A stretch of DNA of 64,000 nt from Luidia sarsii. Its lineage: Eukaryota > Echinodermata > Asteroidea > Paxillosida > Luidiidae. The translations under genes and the position numbers were made by a program. The notes below the pieces were generated by a model. That model was not told where the DNA came from. It saw only the letters and a program-made list of their open reading frames with translations, and did not search any database. Positions within the stretch are counted from its first letter, which is position 1, and each line of letters starts with the position of its first letter. The stretch lies in NCBI GenBank assembly GCA_949987565.1, contig OX465113.1:3657460-3721459 (forward strand). The letters run 5' to 3'. Of this stretch, positions 39,901 to 48,560 are shown piece by piece.

Positions 39901-40540
39901 TCCCAACACCGCAAAGAGTTACTCTTTACCTCATCGGCTTTGCCGTAATCCAAAGTTATGACGCGAGAAATACAATGAGGCAACACGCAGTCACGGAAAC
40001 CACTTTTAGAGAAAAACAGCTCTAAAGGTTGAGGGCATTGCACACAGTGCGCCAACAGTTATAACAGCGTACGTGCAAACACACTTATAAATTCCCTGAT
40101 TGTTCAATATTTACACATTTGTTGAAAAATTCCCTCAGACAGATAATTTACATGCATAAGCTTTCCAAAAATGCCCCGAAAATAAACAAATTGATTTTGA
40201 CATTCATTTTAACAATACTTTTGATGCCGCTTACTCAAAAAGGACTTTTGGAGTAGATGCCTCATTACGCCATCTGAGGTCACATATTGAGGCAGTAAGC
40301 CGTCCTCAACATTACTTTCAATCTCGTCTTTGATATTTTGACATCAACAGACGTCTCGGCGCTCTGACGGAACTCCGGGCCTTAGACATCTTTGGTCTGG
40401 TTCCGGAGACCGAGATGCTGGACTCCATTCAGGAGCTACTGCCACAGGCCAAGATCAACATCTACCCCTTCTCAGCCATCGCCCGGCCCACCACCACCAA
40501 GAAGCGCAACAACATCTGGGAGGTGGTCTGCCACGAGTAA
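33994..40540 (+). CDS. SKP2: S-phase kinase-associated protein 2 (F-box/LRR subunit of SCF ubiquitin ligase), complete
   Basis: Substrate receptor of the nuclear SCF E3 ligase, known in vertebrates for targeting CDK inhibitors such as p27. Nine coding exons: 33994-33998, 35084-35396, 35907-36036, 36348-36456, 36854-37027, 37897-38178, 38803-38930, 39587-39749, 40351-40540; total 1494 bp including TAA, 497 residues (human about 424). The N-terminal ~150 residues are basic and Ser/Pro-rich but keep TPTFTW, like the human TSFTW segment. The F-box lies at residues ~150-186 (FDSLSDEVVMGIFRWLPL). Leucine-rich repeats follow (LRYLDL, LEELNL, LKCLNLSW, MEKLNLSG, MKELDLSDS, LQHIALSRCYNI). The tail IFGLVP...AIARPTTTKKRNNIWE matches the human C-terminal tail. 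The paralogue-level call (SKP2 rather than another FBXL) rests on this tail and the N-terminal motif. All intron phases agree. Confidence 0.93.
35084..35396 (+). CDS. SKP2: SKP2 exon 2
   Basis: Acceptor TTTTTTTTACCAAG|TCTGCGC, donor AGCTGG|GTGAGT. Low-complexity Ser/Pro/Lys N-terminal region with TTPTFTWDITKKDK. A 45 bp array starts about 50 bp after the donor. Confidence 0.88.
35448..35752. repeat. 45 bp tandem array in SKP2 intron 2
   Basis: About seven units of TGCAATCTCACTGGTGCCCA + TTGTGCTATTCCATTG. A 45 bp period keeps all plus frames open, explaining long unreal ORFs. Confidence 0.85.
35907..36036 (+). CDS. SKP2: SKP2 exon 3
   Basis: Acceptor CTCCTTTCCAG|GTATCG, donor CCAACG|GTACGT. 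Ends CSCKKQLVLDRPN, comparable to the human FVIVRRPKLNREN just before the F-box. Confidence 0.85.
36348..36456 (+). CDS. SKP2: SKP2 exon 4 (F-box)
   Basis: Acceptor CCACGCTGCAG|GCCCC, donor TTGGT|GTAAGT. Encodes FDSLSDEVVMGIFRWLPLTM and RCASVCKHWNHL: the SKP1-binding F-box. Confidence 0.95.
36854..37027 (+). CDS. SKP2: SKP2 exon 5
   Basis: Acceptor CTCCGCCAG|CTTCGAT, donor CAAAAA|GTACGT. Encodes DDTLWRYVDVSGKIFGPGM and GRLLQRGTVAAKLSRSSF, matching human [21 protein letters not shown]. Confidence 0.93.
37480..37680. repeat. Imperfect CCAAAGCCATAG repeats in SKP2 intron 5
   Basis: Degenerate 12-18 bp words (GCCATAGCCAAAGCC, AAAGCTGTAGCC) across 200 bp. Confidence 0.6.
37897..38178 (+). CDS. 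SKP2: SKP2 exon 6 (LRR)
   Basis: Acceptor TTTTTTTTGAAG|TGCCAA, donor ACAAA|GTAACA (weaker). Encodes leucine-rich repeats with LRYLDLTAS, LQKVSLESC and LEELNLCM. GC-rich relative to its introns. Confidence 0.9.
38290..38395 (+). mobile_element. Family-A terminus with tail in SKP2 intron 6
   Basis: TTTGAGAAAGGTCCTGCTAG, ATCGAAACGTC, then CCCACTAAATTTTAAGATTTG and GCATTTTGGTAATTTTAG. A truncated reverse copy (GTGGGCCCGACG) precedes it. Confidence 0.6.
38803..38930 (+). CDS. SKP2: SKP2 exon 7 (LRR)
   Basis: Acceptor CTCTCTGCCACAG|GTTGAA, donor AACAACG|GTAAGT. Encodes LKCLNLSWTNL and MEKLNLSGFRQLL, like human LNLSWCFDF and LNLSGYRKNL. Confidence 0.93.
39066..39442. mobile_element. TTAA-bounded MITE, copy 2
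   Basis: Same ends and interior (GAGACTCGGTTGGCGGATTG) as the 3.4 kb copy, in SKP2 intron 7; 377 bp. Confidence 0.75.
39587..39749 (+). CDS. SKP2: SKP2 exon 8 (LRR)
   Basis: Acceptor GTCCGTTCAG|ATGTCA, donor TTTCCT|GTGAGT. Encodes CPEMKELDLSDSTSIG and MSQLQHIALSRCYNIPR, like human HLDLSDSVML and LQHLSLSRCYDI. Confidence 0.94.
40351..40540 (+). CDS. SKP2: SKP2 exon 9 and stop
   Basis: Acceptor GACATCAACAG|ACGTCT; TAA at 40538-40540. Encodes LTELRALDIFGLVPETEMLD and INIYPFSAIARPTTTKKRNN, matching the human C-terminal tail. Confidence 0.94.
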
Positions 40541-40867
40541 GCCAGCACACAAGCGGGTGGCCCCAGAGTGTGCGAGGCCAGTGGGCAGGTGCCTGTGCCA
40601 CCGACGGCCTTCTTATATGCAAGTCCAAGTCTAGGACCAAGACTAGTTTAACTTAGTTTAATCCCCCACCTTTGCCCTCCATACAATGTAGGACCTTGAC
40701 AGTACATAACATGCCAAATTCTAACATTTCTTTTTAAAAGAAGAGTAAAAGGAAAAGTGACCGGGAAATGCCAAAATATGGCAAAGAAAATTTAACTGCA
40801 CTGGGAACTAAAGCTGATAGCCATGGGTTAATGCACCAGCTTTTACCAGCTAAGCTTACCCACCGCT

Positions 40868-40945
40868 TGGATTGTACGGCTGGGTAGCCGAGCTGGTAAG
40901 ACCCCAGGTACAGTGAACCAGACGTCTTGGGTTCAAGTACAGAGC
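40868..40945 (+). mobile_element. Decayed tRNA-like SINE downstream of SKP2
   Basis: GGCTGGGTAGCCGAGCTGGT and CTTGGGTTCAAGTACAG resemble A and B boxes. Confidence 0.4.
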
Positions 40946-41478
40946 ATAATTTATAGTTCTGTGTCCAACAAGGCAGTCCAGGATTGAACGGGGCCATAAT
41001 CTGGTGCAACGATTCACTCACTGCATAATTCCTCATTACTGTAGGTCTTCTTTCTCGATTTACAAAGTTCCTTGCTTCATATTTGATGTTCTTATCATTC
41101 ACCCTTTTTTATGAAAAACTGTGGTTACCTTTTTTAGCACTTTGCCAAGTTTTAACTATGCAATATTATTAGGACAAAACCGATTTGTGGACGACAAAAT
41201 GATTGATGATGCTTAAAATGTTTAAAGGCTATGATTAAAATGAAACCAATTGAGTAACAGCAACTCCTGGATCAGTTATTAGCTTTACAACGGAAAAGCT
41301 ATTGTTTATTTTGTATTATTTTTTTTCACAATGCAATAAGGCTGATCATTGGCAATGCAAGTGGTTTTCATATGCAAGTATTTTTTATTTTCTATCATGT
41401 AACCTAAGCCATTGTAGTAGACATGTATTCAACATCGGACGAGCCCAAGACTGACTAGCACGTGGACTTGTTGGAGGC

Positions 41479-41484
41479 AATAAA
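41479..41484 (+). terminator. Candidate SKP2 polyadenylation signal
   Basis: AATAAA about 940 bp after the SKP2 stop. It would give a 3' UTR of roughly 0.95 kb. No transcript evidence. Confidence 0.3.
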
Positions 41485-42276
41485 TGTGTTCAATCGGCTT
41501 GACAGCGTGAAAGCAGGGTCACATGGCAGTGACCCAGTGATAACCCAGAGAAGTAAACTGCGTGCATGTAATGCATAGCAAAGCAGTTGTCCTGGGATAG
41601 TCGGGTCCCACTGCGCCATTCAAACCCTTTCTGAAAGGAGTCTGGTTGCTAAGCCAATACCAGTAATACATGCACAATTATTCGTTACAACCATTCATTT
41701 ATCCTGGAAAAGTTATGAATGAAACGCTATGCACATTTGACTTAAGACTTATACAGTACTTGAGGTTTTTGGGGTCAAATTAACTTTTTGTTTTAAACTT
41801 CCATGATTTTCAAGGGAAATGTTTCAAAATTAAACAAAAAGGAAACTTGAAGTCCCTGTTGGTTTTCTTCTTTTTTTGTTCTGGTCAGTACAGTACTGGA
41901 TCTGATACAATGGAGGAGGTTTGTAATCAGTCCTCGTGTTGGAAAACTGTTGTTTCTCACATAACACAAATGGCAGGTTCAAACATTTCAGACACTGTTC
42001 GGTTTTCCCATGGGCAAATTCAACAAAATCAATGGCTCCACATTTTCTTCTCAAACCCCCTATACCACCATTATTTATGTGCGTTTGCATCATGGAAGCA
42101 CAAACAAAGAAAATATCAAAAGTTAGAGGGCCCTTTCTCAAAAGGCAAAGCCTTTTTCCTTTGAGAAAGGTCCTGCTGTATTGGAGGTCATTTTAGTCAG
42201 TGAGCAGTTTGCAACATTTTTTTTTTATTTACGTCAAAAAAAATTACCACATTGACACAAGAATCCAAGGTGCACA

Positions 42277-42925
42277 TGCATGCCAGATGTACAGTACACA
42301 TTTGAGACAAGTTAGTAACATTTTGGTGTGGGGGCCAAGGATTTTATTAAGGGTCTTGCTGTTTGGGTAATTATATACCCAAATTCAAATATTTCTTGAA
42401 AAGGAATGCATGCAACGTGGAGGGTTGGTCTCAGCGCATTAAGTCAAGCCACAAATCTTAGGCTATCACTTCATTTACAACATGACAGACGCGAACCATT
42501 AAGCAAACATAAAACAAACCACTTTTTTCTCTTTCTAACCAAGTGAAATCAGACAATCAAGGGAATATGACGGATTTGACCCCCCCCCCCCCCCAAGATC
42601 TGACAATTTTCCTATCTGTTGGATTCTGATTTTCCATTTCTCAAATGAAAAAATCTGAAATGACCTTTGGAGAACATCAAACAGGCTAGAATATGATATC
42701 TAATCCAACAGATAGGAAAATTGTTGTAAATGAATAGTGATAGCCTAAGATTTGTGGCTTTGCTTAATGCACTAAGACCAAACCTCCACATTGCATGCAT
42801 TCCTTTTCAAGACCCCTTAATAAAACAGCAAGACCCCTTAAAATGCTTGGCCCCCCCCCACACCAAAATGTTACCAACTTGTCTCAAATGTGTACTGTAC
42901 ATCTGGCTTGCATGTTTGGAAGTAA
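42277..42925. repeat. Long imperfect inverted repeat downstream of REXO2
   Basis: Left arm words TGCCAGATGTACAGTACACA, AGTAACATTTTGGTGTG, CCAAGGATTTTATTAAGGG, TTAGGCTATCACT and CCTATCTGTTGGATT reappear in reverse complement at 42700-42925. Central spacer about 60-80 bp. It lies just beyond the REXO2 stop (42992). Confidence 0.7.
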
Positions 42926-42991
42926 AGTTTCATGTTCGTTCAGTTTGATCTCACAGGCTGGTATCCGTGGCAATGACCTCTCTTTGGGATT

Positions 42992-43112
42992 TCATTTGAA
43001 GATGCCTTGCCGATAGTATTTCAGTTCACCGATGCTCTCCAGGATGTCGTCTAAAGCTCGATGAGCCCCTTTTTTCCGGGGAGCATTTCTGAAATGATCA
43101 GGATACCACCGT
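42992..43112 (-). CDS. REXO2: REXO2 exon 4 and stop
   Basis: Acceptor CTCGTCCTCAG|ACGGTGG; TGA at 42994-42992. Encodes [20 protein letters not shown] and [20 protein letters not shown], with the Exo III His and Asp. Confidence 0.95.
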
Positions 43113-46100
43113 CTGAGGACGAGGAAGGGAATATACATTGATATCATTTTTGACATTGAAGGCTTTTCATGGTGGATGTACATTAGGGCTGTTTCCGCTA
43201 CACCATGACCAAATAAACACGATTATTTGTATCTTGATTTGAATCGCGATTCAAACTCCACTTTCTTTTTGCAAGTGTGGACTTAGTGAACACAATCGTG
43301 ATTCGGACTCCACTAAGAGTGCGACTTTTTCAAATAATCGCTCCCCTTATTTTGTTTAGTTTAGTTTAATAGTTTTCTTTTCCTCAGCATCAACCAACAA
43401 AGCACATATCACAGAATGAACATCACAAAGAATGAATAGGCAAAATTTATAGGGAAAGGACTGGCACATTAAGTGATAACTTAATTTAAATAAACATGAA
43501 TGTGATACTGCTTCCCTGAATCGCATGCAGTTTTTAATCCCACAATGCACTGCTCACGCTCTGATTGACAGGAAGTGCCAAGGTTGTTTACATGTCTCCC
43601 TGCATGGGCCACCCTCAAGGACACACCCACCATTTGACCTCTTGACAGAAGAGACACCAATGTCTGATTTGTGCCAGGTTTTACTCACAGTATACCCTTA
43701 CTGATATATTTCACAAGTATATATTGTTCCGATTGTTTTAACGAGTTTTTATTATTATTTATTCGGCCAAGGAAAACAAACAAGAAGTACATTCAGGGTG
43801 AGAAAGGTCATACAGTCTATATCATGGAAATTAAAGATGGGAGATAAATTGATGAATAAATACCAATCAAAGAGAATATTATGCGCATGTATCAGAGATG
43901 TGATAGGTCAGGATGAGAAGGGGAGGAGATAGGGCAAGGACTGGGGATGAGGGGAAGAGATTGGGCAGGAGGGTAGGAGTAAACAAGCAGAGTAAGGACA
44001 ATCCAATCTAAGATGGCCAGGAGGAACAAAAGTGAAAAACACTGTGACTCAAAAGGCTGTTCCTCCAGTCCTAGGTTGGTGAATAAATCGCTAACTATAG
44101 TTAACTTAGTAAAAACAATCAAATACAAGTAAATGGCAATGATTAAGATAAATCATGAATTAAAAGATGATGAAAATTTGAAAAGACGCATTGTTCAAAA
44201 CCCCCTGTATGGCTGTCGTGGGCACTGGAAAAATGCCCAGCACGAAGTGGTTAAGGAGTTTTCCCAGAAATTAGCTAGGAAAGGGCACAGCCTTTGCTGA
44301 GGGACTCCGGGGGATGTGACGGCATTACCTGCACAGTTCCTTGATGGAGCTGACGTCCACAATCCTGTAGTGCAGATGGTCCATGAACTGTGGCATGTAC
44401 TTGACCAGGAACCTCTTGTCCTCATGAACGCTGTTACCAGCCAAGGGACAACCCTTAGGGTTGGTGTGCTTGCGGACAAAGGCCAGCATCTCGTACTCAG
44501 CTTGCTGGACGGAGATCTGCTTCCACACGTGGCCAGCAAAAGAAAAGAAAAATAATCCCAAATCAACATCATCTAAGCTTGCTGTAGCAGACACATACAA
44601 AGAATCTCTGTTGAGTTTGTGCTTCAGAACAGAACCGCACAAACTCAAAACAGAGATTACTTGTGCATGGTACCACCCAAAAAACAGTTTTGAACAGATT
44701 CCCCTCTATCAAAGCTTAACCCTGATGTTACCTGAACCTTGTAGCGTTAAAACTGTACCAAAAAAAATTACTTATTTTTCCACTCATATGTCAAATAGCA
44801 AAAATGAGAGCAATTTCAGACCATAGACACTGTTTGATTTTATGTATTACAGACCAGGGCCTAATTTTATAGAGCCGCTTAAGCGTGAAAATCCGCTGAG
44901 CAGAAAAAGTCTTCCTTGTGTAAGCAGGATTACAAATTGCCCTGCGGTTTGATGTTAATTGCTTTTGACTTATATTTCACTCTTCTTTGCTTAGCATGAA
45001 ACAATAATGAAGTTTTGGGTTGGCAAGGGGATTCTGTGGCTCATGACTTTTTGCGCTTAAGCCTGTTTTGGCGCTTAAGCGGCTCCATGAAATTGGCCCA
45101 CGTCAATGCCTTAGTCTGACACTGCCTGGCCTGAATGCTAGCCCAAGTCTGATTTAGTTTTGCCCGACTTGGTCTGAGTTGATCTTTGTCCATTTGATCC
45201 AGATCCAAGTTGGTTCCAGTCTGACTGCAGGTCTGAATCAGACTTGGTCTGGTCCCTCGATGGCCCAAGTTTGTTTGGGTCAACCATCCGAGTTGGTCAA
45301 GGCCACCAAGTAGGGATGGGCCTAAGTCTGATCCAAACTAATCTAAGAGAGTCCAAGTAAACTTGGGTCTGAGTGTGATATAATTGTCTTATTTCAAATA
45401 CGTGTACATAAAACTATGTATGTCTGATCAGTGATTAGATAAAGCCAAGGTGTTGAAGGGTCTCTGCAAGAAATAGGTTTCACGTCAACTCGGTCCGTAA
45501 CCAACTCGGTCCGTAACCAACTCGGTCCGTAACCAACTCGGTCCGTAACCAACTCGGTCCGTAACCAACTCGGTCCGTGACCAACTCGGTCCGTGACCAA
45601 CTCGGTACGTAACCAACTCGGTCCGTAACCAACTCGGTCCGTGACCAGCTCGGTCCGGGACCAACAGTTTTTTGTGCACATTTTCCTATAGGGACCGAGT
45701 TGGTCAAGGACCGAGTTGGTTAGGGAAAGAGTTGGTCTCGGACTGAGTTGGTTACAGACCGAGTTGACTGAGATAAAGCTCATTTTCTGTTGTCATCTAG
45801 GGATCTGAAGTGTACAAACATAATTGGCAAGCTTCTTTTTCCTAATGGAGTCAGACATTGGTAGTCCTTTTTACCTTAAAAAATATCCTTACATAAACAA
45901 TGAGGGTGCTATTGTAATGTCATCTCAGACACCAAAAGAAAAATCCTCTGGATTAGGTTTGATGAAAAAAATCCTTCACTAAATGATTATGAAGTATATA
46001 TTTTGGCATTAAATCAACATGTTTAGGGATAGGTCTGCAGGAAAAACTAGACATTTTCAGAAACGTTTCTACACAACCAAATGGGTTCATGTTGCATGGT

Positions 46101-47761
46101 CATGTGATGACATCACAAATTTGCTCATGAAAACTGAAGAGACAGCCCCAGAATGAGGGTGAAAAACAGTTTGGTTGTTAGATCTACTGCAAAACAGTTC
46201 TGTAGCATGGATTTCATTGATAAAATGTCTATTGCAGAGACCATGTAAGGTGTTCAGGGCTACAAGCAGTCTTGGCCCAGAATGCCCCAGATGGACTCAA
46301 GAAACCCAGCTGTGCTATACAACCTTGCTGGCCCTGACGGCATCAACCAGTCCCGAGTTGGTGTGGTGGGTCGTGCACCACTCGTCCATTGCACTAAGCC
46401 GATCCTCAGGCTGGTGTATGACAAGGTTTGGTGCCTGCAAGGACAGCAAAGACAACACGCCAACATGAATCCATCTCAGAAGGAATGAAGTTCAATACCA
46501 AAACTGTTCTAGTAGCAAACTGCTCACGGACTACAATGACCAGCAATAAATGAATCTCAAAAGTTAGAGGGCCTGACATTTTGATCCTAGCAGGACCTTT
46601 CAATCCTAGCAGGACCAATACTTTCAAGAAAGGTCCCTCTAGCTTTATGAGTTGTATTTGTACACTTTGGGTCATTCTGCTCAGTAAGTACCGGTACATG
46701 TAGTCAGGACCACTGCCTTCAATCAGTGTCCTCTAAACGGGGCCCAGATCCTCGGTACACTCAGTATCCTGGGGTGCCAAGGATTCCTGGACGAGTGGTT
46801 CATGAAACCCATCGTAACTTACGATCAATCTCAAGACGATGAGCAATGCACAGTTACCGTTTCGAGATTATCTGTCACACTAGTGCGACAGATAATCTCA
46901 AACGCAGTGGCTGTTGTTACGGCAGTCGTCCGTGTGGTTCCCTGACTTGATTGTATTTCGTCAGCATTGCAGGCAGGTTGAACCAGTCTATTAGCTGATA
47001 GTCTGGTTCCAAGAGCTAAACATCCTGACAAATACTGTGAAGTCAGGGAGCCACACGGACGACTGCCGTAACAACAGCCACTGCGAATCTCAAAACTCGT
47101 TTAAGGGGAGCTCCTAGCGGCCCAGTAAGTGGGACTAGGTCAAATAAAAGTTATAACCTGCCAAAAATATCCAAGCAATCTTAGATAACAAAATATATAT
47201 ATTTCAATTTGCATTCATTTGTTACCAAACAATCAGGAATTGTGAATTTGCAACATACTGTAGTTGCGGTAACCTGAGGTATCCGGCCTTCCGGAGGATG
47301 AGGGTTACGGTTACCGCAACCATGGAGGTCTACCTCCAGGCCGCAACTAACACATACTGTATCTTATTCTTATTGTTCCATGATCTTGCAGGATAAAAAT
47401 TAAAATGCCTTACAAGAGGTAAGTTTGGCAAGAAGTGGTTAGTGGTAATTTCTCAATTTCGCCCCCTTTTTTGAGGTAGAGGGAGGTTATTATGATGTAC
47501 CTCAGCCACGACATTGAGGTCGCCGTCCGTCACCAGACAGGCCATCTCTATAATGTGGCATTTGTTGACGTCCAGCCCCGTCATCTCAAGATCGACCCAA
47601 ACCAGGCGCCCTTTCCTCGCATTCTGCGCCATCGCTTCACCGGCCTCCGCCGAGCCCCTCCTCACTGCAACCAGGCTCGGACACTTGGGTAGAGGCTTGC
47701 TGCCGGACTTTCTGACAGTCTGTAAATGGGACAAGGCCGGCCGAACTACCGCCCTAAGCAT
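42992..47761 (-). CDS. REXO2: Oligoribonuclease / small RNA 3'-5' exonuclease, complete
   Basis: DEDDh-family exonuclease that degrades very short RNAs to mononucleotides in mitochondria and cytosol. Four exons: 47761-47501, 46434-46324, 44516-44329, 43112-42992; 681 bp including TGA, 226 residues (human about 237). Exo I is [10 protein letters not shown], followed by [10 protein letters not shown]; Exo II is [11 protein letters not shown]; the [20 protein letters not shown] segment follows; Exo III is HRALDDI. The first ~43 residues are Arg/Lys/Ser-rich without acidic residues until Glu39 and look like a mitochondrial presequence. Met44 (EAMAQ) matches the internal Met of the human protein, so a shorter cytosolic form is plausible. 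The gene is convergent with SKP2 and divergent from LMBRD2. A large inverted repeat with two TGACGTCA sites lies upstream. Confidence 0.96.
43637..44255. mobile_element. Interrupted copy of the CCACTT/TTAA family
   Basis: Segments 43637-43753 and 44185-44255 are consecutive parts of the family seen at 63.7-63.93 kb. About 430 bp starting TTTTTATTATTATTTATTCG has been inserted between them; it looks like a reversed retroelement 3' end. Confidence 0.55.
44329..44516 (-). CDS. REXO2: REXO2 exon 3
   Basis: Acceptor GTGTGGAAGCAG|ATCTCC, donor TGCAG|GTAATG. Encodes [35 protein letters not shown] (Exo II) and [20 protein letters not shown]. Confidence 0.95.
44856..45100. mobile_element. AGGGCCCAATTTCATAGAG MITE, copy 2
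   Basis: Diverged copy: AGGGCCTAATTTTATAGAGC at left, CTCCATGAAATTGGCCC at right, with CGCTTAAGCG-like subterminal repeats; in REXO2 intron 2. Confidence 0.65.
45484..45771. repeat. 17 bp tandem array with inverted arm (REXO2 intron 2)
   Basis: About 10 units of CAACTCGGTCCGTAACC (45485-45660), then about 5 inverted units (45691-45771). Outer ends are GTCAACTCGGTC and GACCGAGTTGAC, so the whole can fold back. Confidence 0.75.
46324..46434 (-). CDS. REXO2: REXO2 exon 2
   Basis: Acceptor TGTCCTTGCAG|GCACCA, donor AGCAAG|GTTGTA; 37 codons. Encodes [20 protein letters not shown] then [11 protein letters not shown], aligning with human [20 protein letters not shown]. Confidence 0.93.
46864..46899. 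repeat. 36 bp near-palindrome beside the 9-bp-TSD MITE
   Basis: GAGATTATCTGTC, CACTAGTG core, GACAGATAATCTC; a single mismatch pair. Overlaps the left target duplication. Confidence 0.8.
46903..47085. mobile_element. Foldback MITE, 9-bp TSD, copy 2
   Basis: 183 bp copy of the 29.7 kb element, flanked by AATCTCAAA at 46894-46902 and 47086-47094. A 36-bp near-perfect palindrome abuts the left side. Confidence 0.8.
47262..47349. repeat. Short inverted-repeat element TAGTTGCGG...CCGCAACTA
   Basis: 88 bp with GTTGCGGTAACC / GGTTACCGCAAC inner hairpin, 150 bp from REXO2 exon 1. Confidence 0.55.
47501..47761 (-). CDS. REXO2: REXO2 exon 1
   Basis: ATG at 47761; donor GCTGAG|GTACAT; 87 codons. Encodes the presequence, Exo I ([20 protein letters not shown]) and [12 protein letters not shown]. 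Confidence 0.95.
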
Positions 47762-47830
47762 GGCAGACCACGGACAGCTACGTACAGACAGACATGTAGA
47801 TGTAGTACTACTAGTACTTCCCTAGCGGTA

Positions 47831-48560
47831 ACGTATGTTGTCGCGATCCTCTGCCGAGTATGAATATTCATCTGGTATGACGTCACTGCACAACGTTCTG
47901 GATCCGTACTACTCCGAATCCAATCCGGACCACTGGCAACAGTATAGAATAATACTCTGTATAGTAGTCTGTACCATACTACATGTACTTACTAGCAGTG
48001 TGCAGCCTCTGGTACCGGGCCACATGGCTTAGTATATGCACAGGTACCTTTGCAGTTATTCTCTGCTGGCACGTGTCGACCCCTAGACATTGCAGCCAGT
48101 TATTCTCTGCTGAGACGCGTGCCGTCTCTTTTGTGTACTTAACTTATACCCCCTAGACATTGCAGCCAGTTATTCTCTGCTGATACGCGCGCCAATTTAT
48201 AAGTTAAGTTGGCGCGCGTCTCAGCAGAGAATCACTGGCTGCAATGTCTATGGGGAATCAGTTAATATGGCGCGCGTCTCGGCAGAAAATCACTGGCTGC
48301 AATGTTTATGGGGAATAAGTTAATAATTATGGCGCGCGTCTCAGCAGAGAATCACTGGCTGCACCACTTAACTGATAGTGTAGACATTGCAGCCAGCCAT
48401 CAGCCAGTTATTCTCTGCTGAGACGCGCGCCGTCTCTTCCCAGTGTCGCGACACAATTACAACGGTGCGGATACGGATCGGTCGTATCCGGATCGTTGTG
48501 CAGTGACGTCATAGCTGATGAATATTCATACTCGGCAGGGGATCGTGACAACATACCTTA
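47831..48560. repeat. Inverted repeat flanking the REXO2 upstream region, with TGACGTCA sites
   Basis: Arms 47831-47909 and 48484-48560 are near-perfect reverse complements. Each has ATGAATATTCAT and the CRE-like palindrome TGACGTCA (47878-47885, 48504-48511). Confidence 0.7.
48040..48440. repeat. Cluster of direct and inverted ~40 bp repeats
   Basis: Core GACATTGCAGCCAGTTATTC plus TCTGCTGAGACGCGCGCC occurs direct near 48090, 48155 and 48380, inverted near 48210, 48270 and 48330, plus a partial copy near 48055. All lie in the loop of the larger inverted repeat. Confidence 0.65.

Larger units (their letters stand above)
40541..42991. other. SKP2-REXO2 convergent intergenic region
   Basis: Presumed 3' UTRs. 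Contains a decayed SINE (40868-40945), an AATAAA (41479), a family-A head-to-head remnant (42125-42240) and the 42277-42925 inverted repeat. Confidence 0.6.
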
